Assembly: GCA_963971225.1 (NCBI GenBank)
Contig: OZ020267.1
Location: forward strand, 116,260,936 to 116,324,935
Reading direction: 5' to 3'
DNA: 64,000 bases
Source of the DNA: Melieria omissa
Taxonomy: Eukaryota; Arthropoda; Insecta; Diptera; Ulidiidae
Numbering within the stretch: the stretch's first letter is position 1; the number at the start of each line of letters is the position of its first letter. The position numbers were made by a program, and so were the translations under genes. Below are positions 48,250 to 60,092 of this stretch, one piece after another. The notes below the pieces were generated by a model. That model did not search any database. It worked only from the letters and a program-made list of their open reading frames with translations, and was not told the origin of the DNA.

Positions 48250-50567
48250 TGTAGTATGTGTCAAAGCTACACACTCCAGCCCCACATCACTGGTCTGCGT
48301 TGCGACGAATTTCTATATAACAAATTATCGTTTGCAACAAAATGGGAAGCAGATAAAAGGCGGCTAACAATGCAGGTACTTGCTTACGCCTTGCAAATCA
48401 CTTAAGCAACCCAGCCACCGAAAATGCCAATGACTGCAGTACCTCCTGTCAGCATGACTGCTGATGTGCTCGACCGAAGCAGGCGAACCAAGCGCAGAAA
48501 GCAAATTGCCTTCCGCCTGAGTAGAGCCGCTATGGATGCACACTACAACCAGCGCTTAGAACTTTCGGATGGTTTACATCGTGGCGTCTCCTGAAAATTT
48601 TAGTTATAGATTCGCGGTAAATCGGTTTAAATGAATATTTCTTCAATCAGTGTAATTGTGAACATCTTCAGCATCCAGTCGATAAGAATATTTAAAAATA
48701 TTGTAAACATTATTCCTCGGCTAGTTGATTGCCCACTACACTGCCGACGATTAATATCGCCTGTGCTGCACGGCGTAGGGCGCGGCTTTCTTCCATTTCA
48801 CGCCCGCCCTTTGTTAGATGCTCGAAATATTATACGTCGAGGTTTGCCATTCCATTAAGCAACGCCAGCCGGTACAATAACAGCTGATGTTGATTCTGTG
48901 TTCCGCTATTCAGTTACAGTGGTTGTTTTTGTTGTTGTTTTTGCCGATATCCAAGGACAACAGCAGCGGCAACAAAGTAAAATAAAAAGGAATACAAATT
49001 GAGTTTTTATTTGACAAGCGCTCGATAAAAGGCTCCCGATCCCTGGCCTCGTCTGCCGCCGCGGCTTTTTCTTGCTACGCATGTTTGCCATCGCATTATG
49101 CGCGACACAATTTCTGCTAAGTGGTATTTAGGCATCAGCTCATTTCCGTTCTTCGCGCCGCAGCGCACGTCCGCATCCACGTCCACTGGCCCAAACACCA
49201 TTTTACTATGGCACTAATCGACTCTAATTGATGCGTGAGAAAAACTTCAAGTGTCCGCGCTCGTTCGCATTGTATGTGAGCTAAATTTTTTATTTAACAC
49301 CGCCGTCTCGGCGCACTACATCGAGTTGTGGTCTTGCTCTCTTGGGGGCGTATGTTTTTCGCCTTCGACGGTACTTAATCATTTGCTGGATTATCTGCGT
49401 GTGCTGTGCTGTAGTCGCCCTCGCATTTCGCGCTCAACGCGAATAAAATGCGCGCATGCAAATTCGCAGCCCGCCACTTCGGCTGCGGTCTGGGTCTCGG
49501 TGGCTCATTACCGGCGGCGCGTTCCTGCGCCACAACTGTGCCTGTGACAATAAGTCAATTGCATTTGCGCCGCAGTAATTGCGCTAAATACGTACGAACA
49601 CGACGCGCCACACGCTGCACTACGCACGGCGCGCACGCCACACGCATTCACATTGATTGAACGGCGCTTCAGCGAAAGTGCACCCTCGGTGCGCTCGAAG
49701 CAGCACAGCGCGACGCGCGCTCATTGTGCAACGGCCGCAGCCACTGCTCGCTGTGGCAGCTGCCAGCAATTCATTCGACTGCTCGCGGAATTCCTACAAT
49801 GCATTCCGCACGCCCATCACGGACACTCTTTGCGTTGGGAAGCGCCAATTTCCAATTGTGATTTGTCGCACAAACGGAAAGGATTGCGACCTCGTCTCTG
49901 CCGAGTATGCCTATGCTGCGTTCCGCACGTCTGCCTGGCCGGAACGGCGGCGAACACGCCACCCGCACATCATACATACATGAGATGTATGTCTAATTGC
50001 GTCGTTTTCGAGTTGACTCAATCGAACGGCTCCCTCGTTGTGCGCTTCCGCTGTGCCTTTGTGACATTTGCCTCATTTATGTTCGCGCGGGAGGAGTGCA
50101 ATTACCTGAAGTTTGCACAAGTGGCATGAAGCGGTCGCATTGTCCACGTGGGTAATTATCAAAAAAACACGCTAAATTGAGCCCGCGACAGCAACGACGA
50201 TGATAGCCGGTAATGCAGCAGCGCGTTGCCAATATGTGACGCGCGTATGGGCTCCTGTTGCAGTGACATTGCAGCACTGAAATGACGAATGATATTTAGC
50301 TTCTGACATGTCCTTTGTTTCAGGTTTCTGAAGGCAGCCCTTACAAGAAAGTTAGAAAGCACAGGAAACATTCACTTGCATCGTCATTACATTAATTCGG
50401 TGTGATAAGCTTTACTTCTAAGCCGGCGTTATTATCCATTTTTTGTGATTCGTAATGTAACCCACAAACTGTCATAGCTAAAGTTCGTCAATAAGAAAAC
50501 TGAAGCCCCGAGCAATCAAACCATCGGTTCTACAATCCAGCAGTTTCATACGTATAATTCTACTCGG
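48250..50567. other. Non-coding host sequence, GC-richer, no gene recognised
   Basis: Contains GC-rich DNA around 49000-50100 where open frames are longer by composition. Those frames are His/Arg/Cys-rich and match nothing I know. Confidence 0.5.
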
Positions 50568-50580
50568 TACTTATTTGATC

Positions 50581-50916
50581 GGGCAGCCGCCGTGGCTCAG
50601 TTGGTTAGTGCGCGGTCCAACGAGTCGCATGCAGAGCGACGCAAGATCGAATACTGCATGTAGTAACACCTACAAAAAATAACGGGAAACTCGTTTTCTC
50701 TTTCGGTGGCTGTCCTCTCAGCTGGAAATGGCAAACCTCTGAGAGTAAAAATTGCCTATGAAAAAGCTCCCAACCTGCCGTTCGGAACCGGCATAAAAAC
50801 TGTAGGTCCCTTCCACCCGCGTACAAAATTCACACGCACAACACGGGTGGTTGCGGGAAGCTAGGCCTTAGTCTCGCGTAAGCGGGCTGTCGTGCCAATC
50901 AATTATTATTTATTAT
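50581..50916 (+). mobile_element. Complete tRNA-derived SINE with target duplication (336 bp)
   Basis: The head has an A box (TGGCTCAGTTGG at 50593-50604) and a diverged B box (AGATCGAATAC at about 50644). A body of ~240 bp unrelated to tRNA follows, then an ATT-rich tail. A perfect 13-base direct repeat TACTTATTTGATC flanks it (50568-50580 and 50917-50929), the mark of LINE-driven insertion. Being short and non-coding, it depends on a partner LINE for mobility. Confidence 0.9.
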
Positions 50917-50929
50917 TACTTATTTGATC

Positions 50930-51648
50930 TTCGGCGTCACGACTGTAATGCTGACTTGAAATATAAATACTAAAGTCCTGCATGAATATATTCATTTTGG
51001 CGACTACACTGCTGTACATACTGTACGGGTAATTGGTATTCGAAGAATGTGTGCAACGAAACGAATAGAAACGAGAACCAGCGAGCATTGCTTCTCGTTT
51101 CTATTCGTATTCGGTGAATAGGGAACACTGCAGTGCTCGTATTCGGTAAGAAGCGAATACTGCAGTGCTCGTATTCGGTAATCGAGAACTTTGCGACGTA
51201 TTCGAAGATCAACAGTTCCATCAAATATTTCTATGCGCAGTATGTCACTTTTCCATGTGTATACTTGTGGTGCGGTTGAAGTGGCTTAAAAGTTAATACG
51301 CAAAATGGAAATTATTGAAGAAAGTAACATAACAAATAAATAAATATTAGTATACAACATAAATATCTCTAAATAATCTTAGGAATATTAAAACGAGTAT
51401 ATTCGAATATTCAAGCAGTTTGTACTATTATTCGAATGCTTTTGTCCTCGTTTTCCCGCTTCGAGCGAATATGAATAAATAGTGTAAGTCTACTCGTTTA
51501 TGTTCGGAGCTTACTCGTACTCGAAGAGAGCTGTACTCGTATTCATTCGGATTGGTCCGCAGAGATGAAGTGAAGTATTCTATTCAAAAGCATTTGAATG
51601 TTTTCGAATAGCAAAAATGCATACTCGTGCAGGACTCTAATAAATACA
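50930..51648. repeat. CGAATA/TATTCG-rich repeat region with hairpin
   Basis: A 17-bp perfect inverted repeat (51061-51077 and 51092-51108) with a 14-base loop is followed by a tandem duplication containing CTGCAGTGCTCGTATTCGGT (about 51127-51180). CGTATTC, TTCGAATA and ACTCG words recur to about 51620. No terminal repeats or target duplication were found, so it is described only as a local repeat. Confidence 0.6.
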
Positions 51649-51650
51649 TA

Positions 51651-52171
51651 CGTTGGTGGTCCGATAAGTACTTAGCCTACAAAAGAAAAACGAAAATTTT
51701 GGAAAAGTGGCGATTTATTTCTCAACGTAGTCTCCTTTCAGTTCGATACACGTGACCCAGCGATGCTCCAACTTCTTTAACCCGTCTGAAAAATACGTTT
51801 TCTGGAGGCCTGCGTGGCGGCGATAACCTCCTCATTCGACTCAAATTTCTGCCCGGCGAGTGACTTTTTCAAGTTTGGAAACAAAAAGAAGTCACACGGA
51901 GCCAAATCTGGAGAATACGGTGGATGGGGCAGCTGTTCGTAGCCTAATGCGACCAATTTGGCGAATCACCGACCGATATTGCTCTTTTTCCATTTTTCTA
52001 AAATCCGCGGACACGTTCGTTTCCACATGCGGTCAAAACAAAACTAAAAATCCAATATGGATGAAATTTTGACAGTGGCCGTCTACGAGGATGTACTACA
52101 CGATAGTAAATTTCTCTTACGATAGTGGCACCATCGGGCGGTGGGGCTAAGTACTTATCGGACTGCCCACG
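51651..52171 (-). mobile_element. Internally deleted mariner (521 bp)
   Basis: TA lies on both sides (51649-51650 and 52172-52173). The inverted ends share CCGATAAGTACTTAGCC, with related tips CGTTGGTGGT and CGTGGGCAGT. Coding remnants on the minus strand identify the parent as a mariner. About 60% of a full element is missing. Confidence 0.9.
51690..52000 (-). pseudogene. Mariner transposase ends fused by internal deletion
   Basis: The minus strand starts MEKEQYRSVIR, a typical mariner N-terminus, at about 51994. After roughly ten more codons it jumps to the C-terminal core, EQLPHPPYSPDLAPCDFFLF, with the third catalytic aspartate. NLKKSLAGQKFESNEEVIAA follows, then frame breaks, and a last segment equivalent to KKLEHRWVTCIELKGDYVEK. 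The DNA-binding domain and the first two aspartates are deleted. It can only be moved by a transposase supplied elsewhere. Confidence 0.85.
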
Positions 52172-52173
52172 TA

Positions 52174-54367
52174 TGTATGTATGTAGTGGCACTGCTTGCA
52201 ACTGTCCCGCCCTCAACCACCTTTCCCGAAAGCATCATCTACAACTCTTCAGCCGTACCTCAGATCTGTGTTTGTCCTCTAGCCGTAGCTCTCAAAAAGC
52301 ATAATAATACTCGTAACTCAAATCGGATATTGGATATGTAAATAAATAAGCATTTCCGACCCGTACGCATCAAACACCTCGCGATTTAACTTCTTAAAGT
52401 GTAAAGAAGTAAAACTTTCACTTTAGAGCAAAAAAGACAAAACCCAAGACGGACAAACAACCAACATCAACACAATTCCTTTACCTTGCCACCAGAGCGG
52501 CAACTAAAACAATAAAGGCACTTGTATTGGTCCATAAGTGCGCCACTTTTTCCATTTGTTTTGCTGTGCTCCTTTTATTTTTCTTACGGAACACTTTTTA
52601 TTCGAACTTTAGTTCATTTGAAAAGTTTATTTCCGCTCGCTGAGTTGCAATAAGTTGTGGAAACTTTAAAATCCCCACGTACGCAGCAGCAAACACGCGA
52701 AAAGAAGCAACACACCAAGAATGGCGTGTCGAAGAAACAGAAGACTCGTCGCTACAACTACTTGAGCGCCGTCGCCGGCTGCACTGGCAACGAACAGTAA
52801 CAGTTGAAAACGACGAATTGTAGCACCTAAAAGCTGCTTCAGCTCCTTTCTTTCTTTCCTTGGCCCTTTCGGTGGAGTGCAACAATTTGTCAGTAATAAA
52901 CCAACCTGGCTCCCGTTTGGCTCTCAACTTGGCTGCAGTTTGTAGCCGCCTTCGTTAGGCCCTGTCCCTTTATGTCCCCCACACTCTGCACTCTGCCCTT
53001 GCACACTGTGCGCATCTTTGCCGGTCGTCGATGCGTGCTGCGGCGCATCAAACTTGAAATCAATTTCCGTTGTCGATAACATTTGCCACATCCTTGCTAC
53101 GTAAATGTACTGCTGTCTGCTGCTGTCTATGTGTGCATTGCATGGTGTGTTTGTGCTGGCTCTCCAGCGGCGCAACTTGTCGACGCGTGCCCAAATCATG
53201 CTCCAGCTTCAACGGGCACACGTATACAGCCGGCGAAACTGAAATCAAGCGTGATGCCACCCCAGCAATTCCTCCGAATTTCGCCGCATGTGCAGCGCGC
53301 TTTGCAAGTTTCCACAGCGACTGCAGCAGCACTGCCCGCCAAGTCTGCATGACGATTTGACCCCGGAGGCCACCAAGCATTCCGCCAGCGCCGCAAACCC
53401 AATACGAGTATGCAGATGGACGTAGCACTACTCCGTACTGACTGCTGCTTGGCGCAAAGTTGCTTTGCCGTCTGTGTCACCGTCGACTTCAAAACGGTGC
53501 GGCGAGATCTTCTAGCACCGCGGCACATGAAATGCTGCCGCCAACTTTTTAAAATAAACAACGCCGTTTGCGACGCGCACCTTAATGCCGCAACATTCAA
53601 TTGACAGTGATTGGGTCACGCGGCGCTCACGCTCACCAAGCTGTTGCAGCAACCACTGCCCGACAGCAATAAAGCGTACTTAAACGCGCATTAGCACAAG
53701 ACGCTGCTACCGCCTGTCTAAGAGCCTATTCGCACTTCTTTTATTTAACTGCTGCGACGAATCGCATGACGAGGCATAACCGAAACGAGGCAGAACGCTC
53801 ACCGATGCTGGCTGGCCAATTATTCTTCAGTTCGTAATTCAATTTGCAGTAAAAGTTGCAAATAGTTATCTGAAGTGTACGATCTGTGGGCTCAATTCTA
53901 TGGGCTATGGGTTCTAGACTGGTCGCCTCCTGAAATCTGAAAATATTTCTTAACCAATTCCTATGCGAATATAGTTTCTAGCTTATCGCCAATATTTCTA
54001 AACGTCGGGACAACTTGTAAGCTCTCTTTCACAATTCAAATTCATATTGTATATTCGATTGGGGGAAAAGTATTACACGTTTTTCTGTTCACTTGGCTTT
54101 AAAGTTTCATAGCTTTTAAACCGTTGGATGCGTCTAGCTCTGTAGATAAATCAGCTAAGGTTGTATTGACATTGGTGCGTTGTGTTCAAAGTTATGGCTA
54201 GGAAAAGATGAAAAGATTTGTGCCGTTTATGGTGAAGGTACCTTATCCCCATCAATTGCCTGCAAATAGTTCGCTAGCTTCCATTTTGGAAAAAAATTGA
54301 ATTGAATTGAAAATTGAATTGAATGAATTTGAAACTTTTGAAATTTGAAAATTCAATTTGTTCACCG
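52174..54367. other. Non-coding host sequence, no gene recognised
   Basis: Mixed GC-richer sequence to about 53700, then AT-rich. A GAATTGAATT-type low-complexity run covers 54294-54360, directly before the P-like insertion. Confidence 0.5.
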
Positions 54368-54375
54368 CTCTGGTC

Positions 54376-55243
54376 CATGATGAAATAAACAAGGTGAAGC
54401 AAGTAGATGACAGATCTCATAACCCATAGCCTTATTTTGAAACATAGCAATTGATAACCAATTTTATTTTGACATTGAGAGAATATTTTTAACCCCAGTC
54501 AAAACGTAAAAGCGAAAATATTCTGCTTTCAAAATTTTTTTTAAAAGACGGGAATTACATTACATGATGTAACTTTCTGATGTAACTTCTGAGTTGTAAC
54601 TATCTTTCTGTTGTTATTGAATTTTTGATCGAATTGTTTTTCTTTTACAATTTTGTGTAAATGCTTAATTCTAAAAAGTATTCTACATTTGTAAAATACG
54701 CTTTTAACTTCTTCTTCTAAAGTAAGAGTGTCAAAAGTTTTAATTTTTTTTCTGTTATTGAATTTGTTTGTTTTACATAATGTAATGTTTTCCGTAAATG
54801 TTAATTGACATATTTATTTTTTATTTATTTTTGGTTTCATATTTCTTTATTATTCAATACCAATAACTATGCAGCGTGGGGATCTGCCGCCACGGCAACG
54901 AATCGGAATAATGCAGATATATAGCTCCGAACTGGAGCCTGGGCGTTACAAGTCACAGTTGCCCATAAATACGACTATGTATAGACACTATCTTTACGGT
55001 GAAAAAATGATATAAGACGTTCATCGATAGAAGCTTTTCTCTAACAAAGAATTTAAGGCAAAGCACTACAACAGTAATGAAATTGATTGTTTGATACACC
55101 AGGCATAAGTGGGTTAATGCGAACAAAGAAGAAGACTTTCATGTTTTGAGACAATTTTTTTTGGAAATGTCAGTTTTTCAAAAGCTCTCTTGCCAAAATA
55201 AGGGGAAGTCATCTACTTGCTTCACCTTGTTTATTTCATCATG
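54376..55243. mobile_element. P-superfamily non-autonomous element (868 bp)
   Basis: The 36-bp inverted termini are perfect and start CATGATGAAATAAACAAGG. The canonical Drosophila P element starts CATGATGAAATAACATAAGG, so the ends are clearly related. An exact 8-bp target duplication CTCTGGTC flanks it (54368-54375 and 55244-55251), as P elements produce. The interior is AT-rich; I see no THAP domain or P transposase sequence, so it must rely on an outside transposase. Perfect ends and a perfect duplication imply a recent insertion. Confidence 0.9.
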
Positions 55244-55251
55244 CTCTGGTC

Positions 55252-58200
55252 CACCTATCAGGAAATATGGATCGGGAAAATGTTTTTTGAATAAAAAATG
55301 TATATTTTTTTCTTACAAACGTCGAATACTCTTTCTGCAACCCAACAGAATCCAAAACTTCAAATAGAGGAATGGAAAACAGAGATTGCATCAATTACTA
55401 AATCATCAGGAAACTCCAATAAATCCATTCACACGTTTGCCACTCAGTTGCGCAAAGCTCTCTGAAAAGAGACAACCGAAACCACTGCAACGATCATAAA
55501 ATGAAGTGCGTGTGGCTTATAACAGTTTCGATCTATTCGCCACCTTTCTCCACTTGAAAATTCCCTCTAGTAAAATTTCCAGCAAATATTCAATGGAACA
55601 TTTCAAAGAGCGACGAACAATAACTACAGCAACACTGAAAAGCAACAAATGTTGGAAATATTTTTTTTCAATTAGTTTCAAATTAAAACAAACATTTAAA
55701 ACTAAAAACATATACAAACAAACAAATTTGTGAGGGGACCAGATGCTACAAAGACGCAGCACGTTTGAATGGATGATTGGCTGCAAGCGTGAAAGGTGGA
55801 TGCCTTGCAGTCAAATTGCCTCGCACCGAGTGACAAACGATCTGTCAAAACATGCCGGGCGCAGTGCACAGCAGCGCGTACAGGATGCTTAGGTACAGTA
55901 CATAGGACGGTGAAGCCGCGTGCGTCATCGTCCGCAGCACTTGAGCTGAATTCCTCTGTGTTTCCTTAGCGCACAGAGCTGTTGACTTTTTCTAATTTGG
56001 TGTTTTCCTTCTTACGCTGCTTCGCGACTTGGCGTTTGCTGCACTAGCCGAGTGGGCGCTACGCAAAATATCGCCCACGAGCTCCAGACAGTTGCCGCCT
56101 TCGCTGTTGCGTGACATTGCTGGCGAGAGGAGCGCAGAGTTTTCGCCACAGATCAGGCGAGAGGCGCTGTGCGTGTGTTCAAGTTGTGTGTTGTGCTGCG
56201 GATGTAGGAGTTGACGTCCCCGAAGCTGCATGCGACGGACTCTCGCATACTCGTAAATTGTGTCAACATCATAAAGAATGTTGCTGTTGTCGTTTTCGTT
56301 ATTGCTACTATTCTGGTTGCTGCATGCGCGGACGCTAAACGAATGAACGTGAATGATTTTCCGTCGAAAACTGTTTCCTAAATTCGGCCGGCACTCTACA
56401 CCGCCCACTCGTTGCCTATTTTCATGGAAATGTTTGTGTGTCCCGCTTGCACAGCATCGGCAGTAGTGGCTTCTTGCGCTATCAACAAAAATGTCTAAGG
56501 GCAGGCGCCGCCGCTATTGCTGAACGTGCCATTTAAATTAATCTCAAATTGACCCCGAAGCCGCAAGCAGCGTAAAATCCATGAAATATGTAATCTGTGA
56601 TTTTGCTTTTCACGATAGTGAATATTTTCCCATTACGGCAACGCTGCACGCTTTCTACAGCATTTTTTTATATGCCATATTGCTTTCTTCCTGCGGCCGA
56701 CCTTTGCTTGATGGCGGTTCGCCCATGCGGGCTTGGCTCATTAAAGCCGGTAAAAAAGTATGGAACAAGTTACAAAGCCAAAGCCACGAGAGACTCGCCG
56801 CTGACTCGAGTTTCTGCGAGTTCATGCGAGTACTTTCGTGTCGGTGAACTTTTTGGCATCTGGTCTGTGCTGACGACGCCATGTTGCCGAACATATTAGT
56901 TGCTTACATCCCGCTTGGGTTTTTTAATAGAAAACTAGGGTCAACTACGAACATTCATAATCGTTTGCTATTCTCTGATCGTTTAAATCGATAAGTTTAA
57001 GTTATGTCGTCAAGTTCGATGGCGACAGTAAGTTAAAAGAATTAAAAATCAAAAAGTAAAATGCTTTCAGTAACTCTCAATCCTAAACATACTCGTATCC
57101 TGCAATAGTTTGAGATTGTATACATATTCCTACATTCCTAATTCCGGCACAAAGTCTACTTGCCGCGCAATATACTTTGTCGAACATAGTACACATCGTC
57201 TACAGGCGGAAACGAGAATACGTGGCATTCGTACACCTTCTGACAAAGGCCACTGAAATAAGTCTTTTCATATTTTTTGTTTGAACGCGCGAAAGCGTTC
57301 ATGCCCGTCGCCTGGACTTCAAAGGCGGCGCGAATGTCAGGCGCATACTCACTATCGTCCTCGGCTGCGACAAGTCTCACACGCGCTGCATTGCTTAAGT
57401 GCTTTCGGGTTGTGCTGCTGCTGCTTGCCTGCCTGCCTCCTACGCTCAAGCAGCTGCACTGGATGAGGCCGTCAGAGCTTTTGAGTTTGTCACACGCCAA
57501 CCCTTCACTCGCCTTCATTTTGGCAGCGACAAAGCGGCGCCCTCGTCCCTTTCAGTGTGTGCAAATTGCGAAATAACAAAAAATGCTAAATGCAAAAACA
57601 AACACAATAACAACGTAAAACAAAAGCGGTAAGAAGCAGAAAGCGAGCGATTCTGCATTAGGCGAATCAGCATGCGGCGCAAATGAGTTGCTGACGGCAG
57701 CACTGCAGTCGCACGCTGGAGGGAGCGCTCATGCCGGGTGGCGCGCAGTGCAGTCGTGTTCGCCCGTCCGCGCACTTTTTCACTCTATTGGCTTTTTGAT
57801 GAGGCCACGCTCGAAGCAACGCTAAAACCAACGACAAAAGCAACAGAAAGAAACACCGTGAGCACGTTGTAGAAACGCGCTTGTCATCGTTGTCATCAGC
57901 GTCAGCATCTTTTTGAGCATCTGTGAGTGACTCAACTAGCTGACACCCCCTCCCGCCCGCTCCAGGATCACGCTGCTCACCTGGTGGCATCGCACGTTTT
58001 GAACTTTTTTTACCTTTTCGTATAAATGACTCTTCTGGAGAAGGAAAGCGGGGAGATTACAATGGAGTGTCCGACGCACGCTTCCCGCTCCAAGCGAAAA
58101 TCGTGGCTGCAAAACATTGCGTTTTGTTTTTTGGCAGCTTTGTTGCTCTGCGCTATGTTTATGCTACTCCTCGAGAAATCTGTTCGAAGCAGCAAAAACT

Positions 58201-58808
58201 GCACTTCACGTTAATCCACTTTAGGTACGGTTCAAGGCGGAATTGTAGGGAAATGCTTTTATTGCTGCGCTGTTGAAGTTGCTTGTTGTGGCTGCATTTA
58301 CAGTTCGGCGAGAAGGTAGCAAGTGGAGGACTGGTAGCGCGCGCAGAGCAGTCAAGATGTCAAAAACGCTGAACATTATTAAATCGCTTTAATTGCATGT
58401 TGTAAATGGGCAGAGGAGCCGGCGAATGGGTGAGCTAATGGTTGAAATTGCATCGCTGCGCAGCGTTACTGATGCCAAGTTGACCGCGCGCATAAAGTGC
58501 TGCACGCTGCAACGCCATGAAACTTTAATGCATAGTTGCCCAGAGTTCACTTTGGGTCGTAGTAATTGAAAGCTCTTCTTAACTTTCTGCTATTGGTTTT
58601 CAGTCATGGTCTCGTTCCATGAAACCTGCAAATACCATCTTCAGCTAAAACTTTTGAGACCACAACAGCTGAATGCTTGGTATAGAAGGTTGAAGAACTT
58701 TTGGAGAGAAATAATGAAACTCAGTAGCCAAACAATGATTTAATCTACCAGAAAGCATCAGATGAGAAGATCCGTCACTTTAAACTGACAGGCATAATGC
58801 AATTATAA
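55252..58808. other. Non-coding host sequence, no gene recognised
   Basis: Starts AT-rich and becomes GC-richer after 55750. A minus-strand frame at 57156-57518 has protein-like composition but no family match and no clear splice or promoter context. No element boundaries were seen. Confidence 0.5.
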
Positions 58809-58810
58809 TA

Positions 58811-60090
58811 GGGGTACCGGTTAATTCGTGCGGTTTTTTTTTTGGGAAAATTGAAGCTTTATTGTGAAAAAATTGTTACAAATTTAATATTCAAAGTACT
58901 CGTATTGTCCATCACGAGCTATAACTTTTTCCCATTTTTCTGGCTATTCACTTCTGAAATACCCTTTCTGAAAAATTCGGCCGGCTTTTCCGCAATCCAC
59001 GAAACGATCCAATTTTTGACTTCTTCATAATTGGAGAAGTGCTGGTCAGCCAGGCCATGTTGCATTGATCGTAAGAGATAGTAATCGGATGGCGCAAGGT
59101 CTGGACTATACAGCGGGTGGGGTAGGACATCCCATTTTAGCGTTTCAAGGTAGGTTTTGACGACCTGTGCAACATGTGGCCGAGCATTGTCATGTTGCAA
59201 AATTACCTTGCCGTGCCTTTGTTCATATTCCGGCAGTTTTTCGCGCAGTGCTCGGCTCAAACGCATCAATTGTCGTCGATAGACTTCCCCTATGAACGTT
59301 TCATTCGGTTGCAACAGCTCATAATAGATCACACCCAGCTGGTCCCACGAAATACACAGCATAACCTTCAGGCCATAAATATTCTGAACGGCCGTCGATG
59401 ATGATGCATGGCCGGGGTATCCATACGTTGCTCGACGTTTTGGATTATCGTAATGGATCCACTTTTCATCGCCAGTGACAATTCGATGCAAAAAACTTTT
59501 TCTTTTATGCCGTTGAAGCAGTTGTTCACGCGTTCGACGTCTCTTGGTTTCCAATCATACGGCACCAAATGGCCTACCTTCCGGATCATTCCCATTGCTT
59601 TAAGACGATCGGAAAATGGTTTGTTGAGCGAAGCCAAGTGATTTTGCAAGTTCTTCTTGCGTTTGGGATGGATCTTGGTCGAGCAATGTCTCCAATTCGT
59701 GATCTTCAAATTTTTTTGGCTACCCGGGCCGTTCATCGTCCTCCAAGTCAAAATTACCACTTTTAAACCGTGCAAACCACTTCTGGCACGTACGCTCAGC
59801 TAAAGCATGCACACCATACACTTCCACCAAAATACGATGACATTCGGCAGCCTTTTTCTTCATATTGAAGTAATGAAGAAGTACTCCCCGCAAAAACACT
59901 GTATTCGGCACAAAATTCGACATTTTCAGAGTAAAAAAAGTATTGTTGTTTACACTTAGCTAAATGACACATACTGATTCTGAAACTATATGACAATAGC
60001 TTTCCAACACATATTTGGAAAGGTGAATCACTGTTAACAAAATCAAGTTACGCCATCTGTTAGAAAACCGCATGAATTAACCGGTAACCC
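58811..60090 (-). mobile_element. Full-length mariner, decayed (1280 bp)
   Basis: TA flanks (58809-58810 and 60091-60092) and inverted ends of 27 bp with a few mismatches (GGGGTACCGGTTAATTCGTG versus GGGTTACCGGTTAATTCATG). The length is canonical. The whole transposase gene is present on the minus strand but broken. Sequence and ends differ from the mariners at 27529, 28904 and 51651. Confidence 0.95.
58884..59923 (-). pseudogene. Mariner transposase, full length with frameshifts
   Basis: ATG at 59923 opens an HTH region (HRILVEVYGVHALAERTCQK, WFARFKSGNFDLEDDERPG). Frames then alternate through DRLKAMGMIRKVGHLVPY and KPRDVER. The catalytic core is intact in one 211-codon frame: IVTGDEKWIHYDNPKRR with the first aspartate, LQHDNARPHVAQ with the second, and LYSPDLAPSDYYLL with the third, 34 residues apart. 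A last frame change near 58955 gives PEKWEKVIARDGQYEYFEY and the natural stop at 58884-58886. At least three frameshifts make it inactive. Confidence 0.92.
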
Positions 60091-60092
60091 TA

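Noticed and set aside
49653..50129. 158-codon plus-strand frame in GC-rich DNA
   Set aside because: His/Arg/Cys-rich and shadowed by open frames in other phases; no family resemblance.
53740..53800. Minus-strand LVMRFV as the dnt segment just before the exon
   Set aside because: Only four residues agree with the expected pattern; neighbouring residues and the absence of a donor at the right place rule it out.
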